Below, one piece after another: positions 7,983-17,800 of a DNA stretch of 42,155 bases. The translations under genes were made by a program, and so were the position numbers. This DNA comes from Chloroherpetonaceae bacterium (GTDB lineage Bacteria > Bacteroidota > Chlorobiia > Chlorobiales > Thermochlorobacteraceae), in contig JANWWM010000065.1 of the NCBI GenBank assembly GCA_025055975.1, positions 1-42,155 on the forward strand, read 5' to 3'. The stretch's first letter is position 1. The number at the start of each line of letters is the position of its first letter. The notes beneath the pieces were generated by a model. It worked only from the letters and a program-made list of their open reading frames with translations, was not told the origin of the DNA and did no database searches.

Positions 7983-8606
7983 ATGAACATTGGCATACTC
8001 GGCGCGGGCAACATGGGCGGAACGCTCGGCAGAATTTGGGCGCAAAAAGGCAACGAGGTCTTTTTTGGCACGCGCTCGCCCGAAAAAGCCTTGGAACTTT
8101 CCAAGTCGGTCAATATGCGAGCGGGCAGTTACGACGACGCGGCGAAATTTGGCGACGTGATTTTCATCGGCACGCCTTGGAGCGTTACGGAGCCGATGCT
8201 CAAAGCGCTTGGCAAGCATCTTGCGGGAAAGATCGTCATTGATTGCGCCAACGCGCTCGGGCCCGATTTTCTTTCGCTTGCGATTCCGCCCACGACGTCG
8301 GCGGGCGAGCTTGTGCAGTCGTGGCTTCCCGAATCCAAAGTCGTCAAAGCCTACAACACCATCGGCGCGAAAGTGTTGCTCAACCCCAACTACGACGGCG
8401 CCATCGCCACGGGCTTTTATTGCGGCAACGACGCGGACGCGAAAAAAGTCGTCGCCGAACTCATCGCCCAAAGCGGCTTCGAACCCGTCGACTGCGGCGA
8501 CATCAAGCAAGCCCGATACCTTGAAGCGATGACGCTCCTCTTTCTCAACCTCGCCTTCAAACAAGGAATGGGCGGACAAATCGCTTTCAAACTCCTGAAA
8601 CGATGA
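7983..8606 (+). CDS. NADPH-dependent F420 reductase-like oxidoreductase
   Basis: A 207-residue Rossmann-fold protein. The nucleotide-binding motif MNIGILGAGNMGGTLGRIWA is at the very N-terminus, and the GTRSPEKA that follows is the position that usually selects the NADP phosphate. Later segments FIGTPWS, IDCANAL and KAYNTIGAKVL match the 'NADP oxidoreductase, coenzyme F420-dependent' family. Many members in bacteria without F420 act on other substrates, so the exact reaction is unknown. It is cytoplasmic. An EAL-domain gene follows 7 nt downstream, so they may be co-transcribed. Confidence 0.8.
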   Translation: MNIGILGAGNMGGTLGRIWAQKGNEVFFGTRSPEKALELSKSVNMRAGSYDDAAKFGDVIFIGTPWSVTEPMLKALGKHLAGKIVIDCANALGPDFLSLAIPPTTSAGELVQSWLPESKVVKAYNTIGAKVLLNPNYDGAIATGFYCGNDADAKKVVAELIAQSGFEPVDCGDIKQARYLEAMTLLFLNLAFKQGMGGQIAFKLLKR

Positions 8607-8613
8607 CGGCAAG

Positions 8614-9375
8614 ATGAAAGAGCAGAAAAATTACGCCGTTCTTTCTTGCCAAGACTGCTTGAACGGCGCGGGGCTTTCGTTTGAGTTCTCGATGGCGTTT
8701 CAACCGATTTTGGACGTTCAAACGAACTCCGTTTTTTCTTACGAAGCCCTCGCGCGCGGCAAAAACGGCGAAAGCGCGGCGTGGATTCTCTCGCAAGTCA
8801 ACGAAAACAATCGCTATCGCTTCGACCAAGCCATTCGCGTCAGGGCGATTGATCTCGCCGCGCGATTGAACCTATCGACGCATCTCAGCATCAACTTTTT
8901 GCCCAACGCCGTCTATCGCCCCGACACATGCATTCGCGCCACGCTCGAAGCGGCGAAACTCTATCGCTTCCCGATTGAGCGCATCATTTTTGAAGTTACC
9001 GAAGGCGAGAACATCGAAGACAAGGCGCATCTTGTCGGCATCATCAAGGAATACAAGCGACAAGGCTTCAAGACCGCCATCGACGATTTCGGCGCGGGCT
9101 ATTCGGGACTGAATCTGCTCGCGGAATTTCAACCCGATTTCATCAAGATCGACCTGGCGCTTGTTCGCAACATTCATCAAGACCGCGTCAAGCAGGCGAT
9201 TCTGCACGGCATTATGATCGTCTGCGAGGAGGTTGGCATTGGCATCATCGCCGAGGGCGTCGAGACGAAGGAGGAGATGGAATTTCTCGCTCGGTCGGGC
9301 GTTCGGTATATGCAGGGATTTTATTTTGCCAAACCCGAATTTGAACGCTTGCCGTTGGCGCACGCAGCGTCTTGA
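8614..9375 (+). CDS. EAL-domain cyclic-di-GMP phosphodiesterase
   Basis: A 253-residue stand-alone EAL domain. The catalytic set appears complete: E44 in YEALARG, N94 in SINFLPN, E127 in FEVTEGE, D157-D158 in DDFGAGYSG, K178 in FIKID, E214 in AEGVET and Q234 in MQGFYF. It should hydrolyse c-di-GMP to pGpG in the cytoplasm. No sensor or GGDEF domain is fused. The first about 25 residues contain two cysteines (SCQDCLN) before the domain proper, as in some short EAL proteins. It sits between a reductase gene and lspA on the same strand; the signal it responds to is not visible. Confidence 0.92.
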   Translation: MKEQKNYAVLSCQDCLNGAGLSFEFSMAFQPILDVQTNSVFSYEALARGKNGESAAWILSQVNENNRYRFDQAIRVRAIDLAARLNLSTHLSINFLPNAVYRPDTCIRATLEAAKLYRFPIERIIFEVTEGENIEDKAHLVGIIKEYKRQGFKTAIDDFGAGYSGLNLLAEFQPDFIKIDLALVRNIHQDRVKQAILHGIMIVCEEVGIGIIAEGVETKEEMEFLARSGVRYMQGFYFAKPEFERLPLAHAAS

Positions 9376-9418
9376 ACGGCGAGATTTCTTCGTTACCTTT
9401 GAGAAACGAACAACGCAA

Positions 9419-9988
9419 ATGAACTCCGCATCGCGTCTTCTCGCGCAAGTGCTTGGCGGCGCGCTCGTCATCGTCGCGCTCGACCAATTCACGAAGCGTT
9501 TGGCGAAACTCTACCTCGAACCCGTCGGGCAAATCACGCTCGTCGAGGATTGGCTCAAACTCACCTTCGTCGAAAACGAGGGCATCGCGTTTGGCATCAA
9601 TCTGGGCGGGCAATGGACGCTGACCCTGCTTTCGATTTTCGCCGTGCTTGGCATCAGCCTTTACCTCTACTCGCTTCGGCGCGAAAATCTTTGTTACAAA
9701 CTCGCCTTCGCGTGCGTCTTGGGCGGCGCGATTGGCAACCTCATCGATCGAATCCTCTACGGTCGCGTCGTCGATTTCGTGCACTTCGATTTGTATCGGG
9801 GCTACATTGGCTCTTATTACCTCTCGCTCTGGCCCGTTTTCAACGTCGCCGACATCGCCATCTCGACGGGCGTTGGCATTATGTTCGTGTGGCACAAGCG
9901 CATTTTCGATCCTGAACCCAAAGAGGCGTTGAACGAACCGCCGCCTGCCGAAACGCCGAAAGCGGAAGAGGGAACGAAAGAAGTTTAA
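9419..9988 (+). CDS. lspA: lipoprotein signal peptidase
   Basis: A 189-residue inner-membrane aspartyl peptidase that removes signal peptides from prolipoproteins. It has four hydrophobic segments and the family motifs DQFTKRLA (22-29), VENEGIAFGI, GNLIDR (106-111), VVDF with Asp119, and FNVADIAI with Asp145; the last two supply the catalytic aspartates. The C-terminal tail (about 165-189) is charged and proline-rich, beyond the usual core. ATG 9419 leaves a normal N-terminus; the longer upstream frame lies within the EAL gene. The stop overlaps the convergent permease stop within a shared TTAA (9985-9988). Confidence 0.95.
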   Translation: MNSASRLLAQVLGGALVIVALDQFTKRLAKLYLEPVGQITLVEDWLKLTFVENEGIAFGINLGGQWTLTLLSIFAVLGISLYLYSLRRENLCYKLAFACVLGGAIGNLIDRILYGRVVDFVHFDLYRGYIGSYYLSLWPVFNVADIAISTGVGIMFVWHKRIFDPEPKEALNEPPPAETPKAEEGTKEV

Positions 9989-11079
9989 GAGTTCAATCGC
10001 GCGTCGAGCGCGTCGCGCAAGCCGTCGCCCAAGAGATTGATCGCCAACACGGCGAGCATAATCGCAAGGCCGGGGAAAACCGTCAGCCACCAGCCGTTGC
10101 CCGACACGATGTAGGCGTAGCCATCGCGGAGCATCGAACCCCATGACGCCGTCGGCGGTTGAACCCCGAAGCCCAGAAACGAAAGGCTCGCTTCGGCGAT
10201 GATGGCGGTCGCAAAACCCGCCGTCGCCACGACGGTAATCGGTCCCAAAGCGTTGGGCAAGATGTGTTTGAAGATGGTTCGCGCCGCGCCAAATCCGAGC
10301 GCTTTCGTCGCCTCGACGAACTCGCGCTCGCGGAGCGAGAAAAATTGACCGCGCGCGATTCGCGCCGTATCGACCCACGACGCGAGTCCAACCGCGAGAA
10401 ACACTTGCCAAAAGCCGCGTCCAAGCGCCACGCTGATGGCAATCACCAAGAGCAGTTCGGGAAACGACCATGCGACGTTCATCAACCACGTGATTATGAG
10501 GTCGACCTTGCCGCGAAAATATCCCGCCAGCGCGCCCAGCGTCAGTCCAATCAACAGCGAAATCGTCGTTGCGATCGCGCCGACCGCGAGCGAAACCCTC
10601 GTTCCGTAAATGACGCGCGAAAACACGTCGCGCCCGTATTTGTCCGTTCCCATCAGGTAGAGCGGCGTTTTGTGCCAATCGGATTCGCTTTCGCCGAAAA
10701 GTTCGCTGGTCGGAATTCTCTCTTCGCGCCCCTCGAAATCCGCGACGAAGAGGGTGTCGCCGCGCGCTTCAAACGATCGAATCGGAATCGCCTTGAACGA
10801 CGCGCCGTCCGCCGTTTGCGTTTTCCTCAAAATCAAATTGCCCCGAAACAGCGGCGGCTTGATTTCATACTCGTAAATCTGCGCGTTGGGGTTCATTGGC
10901 GCGAGAATCGGCGCGAAGAGGGCGACGAAAATCAAAAACGCGACGATCGTCAAGCCTGCGACCGCCAAGCGATTTCTCGTCAATCGCGCCCATGCCTGAC
11001 GCATCGGACTGCGCGGCGCGTCGCTATCAAGCAGCGCGTCCCATTCGGCTTTTGCGGATAGGGTCTCGGCTGTGTTCAT
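9985..11079 (-). CDS. ABC transporter permease, OppC/DppC type
   Basis: A 364-residue permease of the peptide/nickel group. The first membrane helix (about 37-60) is followed by a large extracytoplasmic insert of about 80 residues, then YLMGTDKYGRDVFSRVIYGTRVSL, the typical start of the permease domain. The EAA-loop region reads EFVEATKALGFGAARTIFKHILPN, and the end is GDGLRDALDARL. It would form a heterodimer with an OppB/DppB permease, two ATPases and a binding protein; none is in this window. It follows the GH13 lipoprotein gene by 42 bp on the same strand, so the two may be co-transcribed, though their functions do not obviously connect. Confidence 0.9.
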   Translation of the reverse strand: MNTAETLSAKAEWDALLDSDAPRSPMRQAWARLTRNRLAVAGLTIVAFLIFVALFAPILAPMNPNAQIYEYEIKPPLFRGNLILRKTQTADGASFKAIPIRSFEARGDTLFVADFEGREERIPTSELFGESESDWHKTPLYLMGTDKYGRDVFSRVIYGTRVSLAVGAIATTISLLIGLTLGALAGYFRGKVDLIITWLMNVAWSFPELLLVIAISVALGRGFWQVFLAVGLASWVDTARIARGQFFSLREREFVEATKALGFGAARTIFKHILPNALGPITVVATAGFATAIIAEASLSFLGFGVQPPTASWGSMLRDGYAYIVSGNGWWLTVFPGLAIMLAVLAINLLGDGLRDALDARLNS

Positions 11080-11121
11080 TATCGGAAAGCGTTTTCGAAA
11101 AGAAGTTGCGTCGCCACGACG

Positions 11122-13224
11122 TTACTGCCTCAAAATCAAGCCCGAACTTGCGGGAATGGCGATGCGTCCCTTCGCCGTTCCGAGCGGTTCGAGCGGCGAA
11201 ACCTTCTTTTCGTTGGCGACGATTTGCCACTCGCCTTCGGGCAGAACGAAATCCGTCGCCTTGCGCGGGTGCCCGTTCATCACGACGAGAAAATCAAACT
11301 CGGATTTCTTGTCGGCGTTTTGATTGTATTCGGCTTTGTCCAATCGGAACGCGACGACGAGCGTATCCTTTGCGTCAATGAACTTGACGGCGGATTTCGG
11401 CGCGGAACTGAATATCGGACTCGCCTTGCGCAGCGCGATGAGACCTTTGTAGTAGTCGACAAGTTCCGCGTTGAGTTTGGCGTGATGATAGTTGAGGTAA
11501 TTCGTCTCGTTGTCTTTTTCGTAACTGTTGTGGTCGATTTTTCCGACGTTCTTGTCGGGCGCGTCGGTCGGGGCGATGACCTTGCTGCGAGCGAACTCTT
11601 GCCCTTCGTGAATCATAATCGGTCCTTGCGAGACGAAGAGGAACAGCGCGGCGAGTTTGTTGAGCGCGAGTTGTTTGGGCGTGAGTTTGGCGTGTTGGTC
11701 GAGGTCTTTGATGACGTCGTCGCGTTTGACGTCGCGCAAGCCCAAGCGAATGAAGTCGCCGAGCGTGTGGTCGTCGTGCGATTCGAGGTAGTTGATGGAA
11801 TGTTCTTTTTGTCGGAACAAGCCGCCGTCTTCGCGGAGCGTTCCCGTGATGAACGAGCGAAGCGAGCGCACGTTGTTGCGCCCTTGAAACTTGCCGAAGA
11901 TGAAGCCAAGTCCGTTGTCGGGGTTTTGCCCTTTCACGCCGTTGCGAATTTGGTCGTTCCAACTCGCCCAACCGATGTCGCTGAACAAATGCGGTTCGTA
12001 TTCGCCGCCGCCCCACGCTTCCGCGATGAGAATCACGTTCGGGTTGATTTTCTTGGCTTCCTTGTAAATCTCTTTGGCGGTCTCGAAATCAATCATCGCC
12101 GCAAGGTCGAAGCGAAAGCCGTCGATGTGATATTCGGTCATCCAGTATTTGACGCTCTCGACGATGAGGCGACGCGCCATCGGTCGCTCCGTTTTGAAGT
12201 CGTTGCCGCACCCTGAAAGGCTCAGAAAGTTGCCCGCCGAGTCGGTTCGGAAGTAATAGAACTTGTCGATGTATTTGAAGCAATTGTAATCGTATTGCGA
12301 GACGTGGTTATAGACGACATCGAGAATGACGGCGATGCCCTCTCTGTGCAAGGCTTTGACCATATCCTTGAACTCTCTGACGGCTCTGCCGTCCGTTCCG
12401 TTCATTTTCTTCGGGTCGAGCGTGCCGTCGGTGGCGTAGTAGGTTTCGGGCGCGAAGAAGTAACTCGTCATATACCCCCAGTGATTGCGCTCGTAGGGAT
12501 TCCACGTATTGAGCGGATAGCCTTCGCGCAGGACGGAACTATCGCGGTAAGGAATTTCAATCGTTCCGAACTTGTGGATTGGGAGCAGTTCAATCGCGTT
12601 CACGCCGAGCGATTTGAGGTAATCCAATCCGCCCGTTTTGCCTTTCTCGACAAGCCCCAAATAAGTTCCCTTCTTTTCGACTCCAGACGAAGCGTGCGCG
12701 GTCAGGTCGCGCGCGTGCGCTTCGTAGATGACGAGTTCGTTGTGATTTTTCGGAATCACCCACGTGTCGCCTTCCCAATCGTAGCGCGTATCGAGAATGA
12801 GGGTTTTGGCTTCGTGGCGGTAAGTGTTTTTCGTGGCGACGGCTTTCGAGTAGGGGTCGGCGACCACGACGTTGGGATTCCACATTTCGCCTTTGCCCAG
12901 AGCGCCATTGACCTTGTAGCCGTAGAATTTGCCGTAGAGTTCGCCTTGCTCGACGTGTTCCCAAACTCCGTCCGCGTCTCGCTTCATCAAAATTTCTTTG
13001 CCCGTTTCGTCTTCGGCTTTGTCGAACAGCGCGAGTTTGACTTCGGTGGCGCGCGGCGCGAAGACGCGAAACGTGGTTTTGCCGTTTTCGACGAGGCAAC
13101 CAAGCGGCTTGTCGGAATAGAGCGAGTCGAGCGACGGTAGGCGTTTCATGGCGTTGTTCGGAGAGCAATTGACGGCGGAAAGCGTTGCGAGAATCGCAAT
13201 CGAAAGGAATAGGTTTTTGAACAT
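11122..13224 (-). CDS. GH13 debranching-type glycosidase (pullulanase-like) lipoprotein
   Basis: A 700-residue secreted alpha-glucan hydrolase. The N-terminus MFKNLFLSIAILATLSAVNC is a lipoprotein-like signal with a non-canonical residue (Asn) before Cys20. A CBM48-like domain follows (about 40-150, FRVFAPRATEVKLALFDKAE). The GH13 barrel has region I DVVYNH, region II GFRFDLAAM with the nucleophile Asp, region III LIAEAWG with the acid Glu, and region IV ESHDDHT. The NHWGYMTSYFFAPETYYA segment is the debranching-enzyme counterpart of the pullulanase YNWGY motif. A C-terminal beta domain starts near residue 600. It probably cleaves alpha-1,6 links in pullulan or glycogen at the cell surface or periplasm. 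The substrate preference is inferred; it could be another GH13 debranching enzyme. Confidence 0.85.
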   Translation of the reverse strand: MFKNLFLSIAILATLSAVNCSPNNAMKRLPSLDSLYSDKPLGCLVENGKTTFRVFAPRATEVKLALFDKAEDETGKEILMKRDADGVWEHVEQGELYGKFYGYKVNGALGKGEMWNPNVVVADPYSKAVATKNTYRHEAKTLILDTRYDWEGDTWVIPKNHNELVIYEAHARDLTAHASSGVEKKGTYLGLVEKGKTGGLDYLKSLGVNAIELLPIHKFGTIEIPYRDSSVLREGYPLNTWNPYERNHWGYMTSYFFAPETYYATDGTLDPKKMNGTDGRAVREFKDMVKALHREGIAVILDVVYNHVSQYDYNCFKYIDKFYYFRTDSAGNFLSLSGCGNDFKTERPMARRLIVESVKYWMTEYHIDGFRFDLAAMIDFETAKEIYKEAKKINPNVILIAEAWGGGEYEPHLFSDIGWASWNDQIRNGVKGQNPDNGLGFIFGKFQGRNNVRSLRSFITGTLREDGGLFRQKEHSINYLESHDDHTLGDFIRLGLRDVKRDDVIKDLDQHAKLTPKQLALNKLAALFLFVSQGPIMIHEGQEFARSKVIAPTDAPDKNVGKIDHNSYEKDNETNYLNYHHAKLNAELVDYYKGLIALRKASPIFSSAPKSAVKFIDAKDTLVVAFRLDKAEYNQNADKKSEFDFLVVMNGHPRKATDFVLPEGEWQIVANEKKVSPLEPLGTAKGRIAIPASSGLILRQ

Positions 13225-13390
13225 CTTGAAAACGACCGTTATTTGACGAAGCGCAAAGATAGAAGAGCGGCGCGAAGCGGAGAAACTCGCGCCCGACTCT
13301 CGAAGCCTTTGCGCGAGGATGACGCAAGCCTAAACTTTCGTCATCGTTCACTCTTTTTTCCTTCCATCTTAACCCCTGATAAAATCAGCG

Positions 13391-13423
13391 CTTGCAGGCA
13401 AAAGGCGTATTAGAGTAGCGTTG
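13391..13423 (+). promoter_or_regulatory. candidate -33/-7 promoter
   Basis: CTTG (13391-13394), 21 nt, then TAGCGTTG (13416-13423). This is one mismatch from the Bacteroidota -7 box TAnnTTTG, with acceptable spacing to a TTG-type -33 box. It would drive the exported protein at 13520, with a leader of about 90 nt. It is a motif match only. Confidence 0.3.
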
Positions 13424-13519
13424 CGCTCCGACAAGATAAACGGCATATTGCCGTCGTTCAACTTTTGGAACGCAGAATTTCCGCAAAGCAAAATTTTTCA
13501 CAACGCAAAACCAATCACG

Positions 13520-14539
13520 ATGATGGACACGCGATTGATTCTTTCTGCTGCCGCCGTTCTTTGCCTCGCCGCTTTTGCTTCCAGCGCAAGCGCGAAACTG
13601 CCGACTGACGTTGTCGGAGAAGGACCGATACAAATAACCGACGCCGCTTACTCTGACAAGCCCATAAAAAGCATTGGCGAAGGCAGAAAAGACAAGGTTT
13701 TCAAGGCAGGCGAACCGATTTACGCATGCCTCAAATTCAGCGATAGGCTAAGAGGACGCATCACGTTTGACGAAATCAGGCTCTCTCTGAGTTGGGACGG
13801 CGGCGGATTTGGAATGGACGCTTACAAACTGACCAATGAAGATCTTGACAAAAGCGAAATCACGATTCTCATTCTGCCAGCGGAACTTGACTTGAACATA
13901 GGCTGGATGAAAGACGCTCAAAAAGAGTTCGCAAAAGTCGCCAAGTCGAAACAGAAAATCATGTGCAAACTTTCCCTCAAATATCTGCCAAACCAGCAAC
14001 GCGCTGGAGAAATAACGGCGCAAGACCAACTGACGATTGATTTCTCTGACGGTTTCGGATACAAAACAGCCGCCGTAAAGCGCAATCCTCTCAAAAACAT
14101 TGACGAAGATGTCGAGCTCAAGTTCGGAAAATTGGACGCGGACAAAAAACTCACTTCCGCCATTCTTGAGCAGACCAGAAACGCCATCAAGTTGGGCAAC
14201 CCTATTCAGTATGAAGACGTGGTGATTGAAAGGGTCATCGTTCGAATGAACGACTGGAATTATGAGCGAAATGATTTCGGCGTAATTACCTCGCGTTGGG
14301 CGCAATACAACTATCTGGCGAAAAATACCAAGTCAGGCGAATGCATTTGGGGATATAATAATGTCTATCAGGAAAATTTGGGCGGCGATAAATACGGAAG
14401 CGTCAAGGTTAATGCGTTGATGCATGGCAACCTTATGGAGTATAGCATTCCGTGCGACGTGTATGCGAAGTGGCTGAATTACAAAGCCCCAAGCGCATCA
14501 TCGGCAAGCGACAAGAAAGCCGCAAAAGGGAAAAAATGA
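13520..14539 (+). CDS. exported protein of unknown function
   Basis: From ATG 13520 the product has 339 residues and a clear signal peptide (MMDTRLILSAAAVLCLAAFASSASA, then AKLPTD). An in-frame start at 13421 would bury the signal, so I reject it. The mature protein is mixed alpha/beta and polar, with no motif I recognise. Segments include VFKAGEPIYACLKFSDRL and a lysine-rich tail (SASDKKAAKGKK). There is no T9SS sorting domain and no lipobox, so it is probably periplasmic. Its codons are more AT-rich than those of the flanking glycosidase. The C-terminal half (about 250-320) is rich in Tyr, Trp and Asn. It stands alone between a divergent GH13 gene and the large T9SS cargo gene. Confidence 0.7.
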   Translation: MMDTRLILSAAAVLCLAAFASSASAKLPTDVVGEGPIQITDAAYSDKPIKSIGEGRKDKVFKAGEPIYACLKFSDRLRGRITFDEIRLSLSWDGGGFGMDAYKLTNEDLDKSEITILILPAELDLNIGWMKDAQKEFAKVAKSKQKIMCKLSLKYLPNQQRAGEITAQDQLTIDFSDGFGYKTAAVKRNPLKNIDEDVELKFGKLDADKKLTSAILEQTRNAIKLGNPIQYEDVVIERVIVRMNDWNYERNDFGVITSRWAQYNYLAKNTKSGECIWGYNNVYQENLGGDKYGSVKVNALMHGNLMEYSIPCDVYAKWLNYKAPSASSASDKKAAKGKK

Positions 14540-14896
14540 GGAACAATGAAAAGGCGTTGCAAAACAAGGGCTGGCACAGTGATGGGTAAATGTTAGACGC
14601 TTTCATAACGCAGTCTCGGAGGGAGAAGGAACGGCGCGTCGCTGTCCGTCTCTCCCTTCGGGAAAGCAAGGGCATAACCTGAAATAGCATCGTCGAAGCA
14701 ACTCTCCCGAATTGAGCCAATCCTAAGCAAAGCAACCCCAGAACTGAGCAAAATCTTTTCTCAAAAAACACAGGAGGAACGCTAACGACGCATACCCTAC
14801 GGCTTTTCATCGGACTTTTCCTGCTGCTGCGCGATTCGGCGACGCGCATTCTCCTGTTCGCCGCGCTTTTTACATCAACTTAAACTATCACGAAAA
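14540..14896. other. intergenic region, possibly a repeat remnant
   Basis: 357 bp without a supported gene. A plus-strand frame from a TGA near 14713 to the TAA at 14879-14881 encodes a hydrophobic C-terminal stretch (TLRLFIGLFLLLRD...ILLFAALFTST). It has no usable start codon, although an AGGAGG-like sequence lies near 14772. Arms ggagggaga and tctcccttc (about 14618-14665) could form a hairpin. This may be degenerate repeat or mobile-element DNA, and it also contains the leader of the following gene. Confidence 0.4.
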
Positions 14897-17800
14897 ATGA
14901 GACGAATCATTCTGCTTTTTTCATTGCTGCTTATCGTTAAAGCAAGCGCGAATGCGCAACTCAAACCGACGACGCAAGCGCAACTGCCCGACGGCGCGTC
15001 TGCGTCGTGGTGGGAACTAGCTCAAAAAAACATCTGCGAGAGCGAATACCACATTCGCCCGAAAGGCGATGAAATGTTCTCCTCGCCAAACCGCGCGCAA
15101 AACCTGCGCTTCGTTTATTCCGAGCGCGGCTTTTCCGCCACGCGGCGCGATAGCCTTGCGCATCTGTGGAAAGTTGAACTCAAATATGTCGGCATCTCTA
15201 AGCAACGAGATGTCCAACCTGACGACGCGCCCTTCCAACTTTCTGCCGACGCCAATACGCTCACGGCGAGCGGCGAGCGCGTTTTGATGCGCTACCGAAA
15301 CGACGAGAAGGGAATGCGGCAAGATTTCATCGTGAAGAAGAAACCTGCGGGCAGGAAGCCATTGCGCCTGTGGCTTGAGGCGAGAATGTCGGGCGGCAAA
15401 ATTGATGTGAAGCCCGATGCCGTCTCGTTCTTGACGGAGAGCGGCGCGGAAGCGATGCGGTATAGCGACTTGAAGGTGTGGGACGCGAATCAGCGGCGCT
15501 TGAAAGCGCGCTTTGAGCGCGAGGGCGAGCGTCTTGCGATTGTCGTGAATGACAAGAATGCGGCGTATCCGATAACGATTGACCCGCTCAGCACAACGCC
15601 CAACTGGTCAGCGGAGAGCAATCAAGCAGACGCGCAATTCGGGATTTGGGTTGGATCCGCAGGCGATGTGAATGGCGACGGGTTCAGCGATGTCATTGTC
15701 GGCGCGCATCTCTTCGATAATGGCGAGACGGATGAAGGACGCGCCTTCGTCTATCACGGGTCGGCAAGCGGGCTTTCAGCAACGGCGAACTGGATGGCAG
15801 AAGGCAATCAAGCAAATGCATGGTTTGGCTATTCGGTGGCATCAGCGGGCGATGTCAATGGCGATGGCTTCAGCGATGTTATCATTGGGGCATATCGCTT
15901 TGACAACGGCGAGACCGATGAAGGATGCGTCTTCGTCTATCACGGCTCGGCAAGCGGGCTATCGGCAACGGCAAACTGGCGAGCCGAGAGCAATCAGATA
16001 AGCGCATGGTTTGGCGCGGCGGTAGGAACGGCGGGCGATGTCAATGGCGACGGCTTCAGCGACATCATCGCAAGCGCGATTTTGTTTGACAACGGACAAG
16101 TCGACGAAGGCGCGGCGTTTGTTTGGCACGGTTCGGCATCGGGCGTGAATGGCGGCGTCAATGGCAACCCAACCAACGCAGCATGGTCGGCGGAGAGCAA
16201 TCAAGCAAGCGCTTTTCTTGGCTCTGTGGTGATTTCAGTTGGCGATGTCAATGGCGACGGCTTCGGCGATGTTGGCGCAACAGCGAGCGGATTCGATAAT
16301 CCGCAAGTCGACGAGGGCGCGGCGTTTGTTTGGCACGGTTCGGCATCGGGCGTCAATGGCGGCGTCAATGGCAACCCAACCAACGCGGCGTGGTCTGCAG
16401 AGGGCAATCAGGCAGGAGCAAGTTTTGGCGCCAATATGGGCTCGGCAGGCGATGTCAATGGCGACGGCTTCAGCGACGTCATCGTCGGCGCATGGAGGTT
16501 CGACAGCGCCTTTGTGGATGAAGGCGCAGCGTTTGTCTATCACGGCTCGGCAAGCGGGCTTTCGGCAACGCCGAACTGGTCGGCGGTCGGCAATCAAGCG
16601 GGAGCGGTATTTGGTTCGGTTGCATCAGCGGGCGATGTCAATGGGGACGGGTTCAGCGATGTCATCGTCGGCGCGCGCGAATTTGACAACGGGCAAACCA
16701 ATGAGGGCGCAGCGTTTGCGTATTACGGCTCGGCATCAGGGCTCAGAACAACGCCGAATTGGACGGCGGAAAGCAATCAAGCAAGCGCGGAGTTTGGCTA
16801 TTCGGTCGGGTCGGCGGGCGATGTCAATGGCGATGGGTTCAGCGATGTGATTGTGGGCGCATACTTCTTTGACAACGGCGAGATGAATGAGGGACGCGCC
16901 TTCGTCTATCACGGGTCTGCGTCGGGACTTTCCACAACGGCGAACTGGACGGCGGAGAGCAATCAAGTGAATGCGCGGCTTGGCATCTCCGTCGGGTCGG
17001 CGGGCGATGTCAACGGCGACGGGTTCAGCGATGTGATTGTGGGCGCTTACTTCTTTGAAAACGGACAGAGGGTCGTAGGCGCGGGGTGTGTCTATCACGT
17101 GTCTGCGACGGGACTTTCCACAGCGGCAAACTGGACGGCGGAGAGCTATCAAGCGTTTGCATACTTTGGCAATTCGGTCGGGTCGGCGGGCGATGTGAAC
17201 GGCGACGGGTTCAGCGATGTGATTGTGGGCGCATACTTCTTTGACAACGGACAGACGGACGAAGGCGCGGCGTTTGTCTATCACGGGTCTGCGACGGGAC
17301 TTTCCACAACGGCAAACTGGACGGCGGAGAGCAATCAAGCGTTTGCATACTTTGGCAATTCGGTCGGGTCGGCAGGCGATGTGAACGGCGACGGGTTCAG
17401 CGATGTCATTATCGGCGCGGTCTTCTTTGATAACGGACAGACGGACGAAGGCGCGGCGTTTGTCTATCACGGTTCGGCAAGCGGGCTTTCGGCAACGCCG
17501 AACTGGACGGCGGAGAGCAATCAAGCAGGCGCGGAGTTTGGAAACGCGGCTGTATGCGCGGGCGATGTGAATGGCGACGGGTTCAGCGATGTGATTGTGG
17601 GCGCGGGTCGCTTTGACAATGGACAGACCGATGAGGGCGCGGCGTTTGTCTATCACGGTTCGGCAAGCGGGCTTTCGGCAACGCCGAACTGGACGGCGGA
17701 GAGCAATCAAGCGGGCGCGCTGTTTGGCGGACAGCTTGCAGGAGCAGGCGATGTGAATGGCGACGGGTTTAGCGATGTCATCATCGGCGCGCATCGCTTT

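Noticed and set aside
14713..14881. Small hydrophobic open frame before the FG-GAP gene
   Set aside because: No start codon, no known family; an AGGAGG-like site nearby is not followed by a start at proper spacing.
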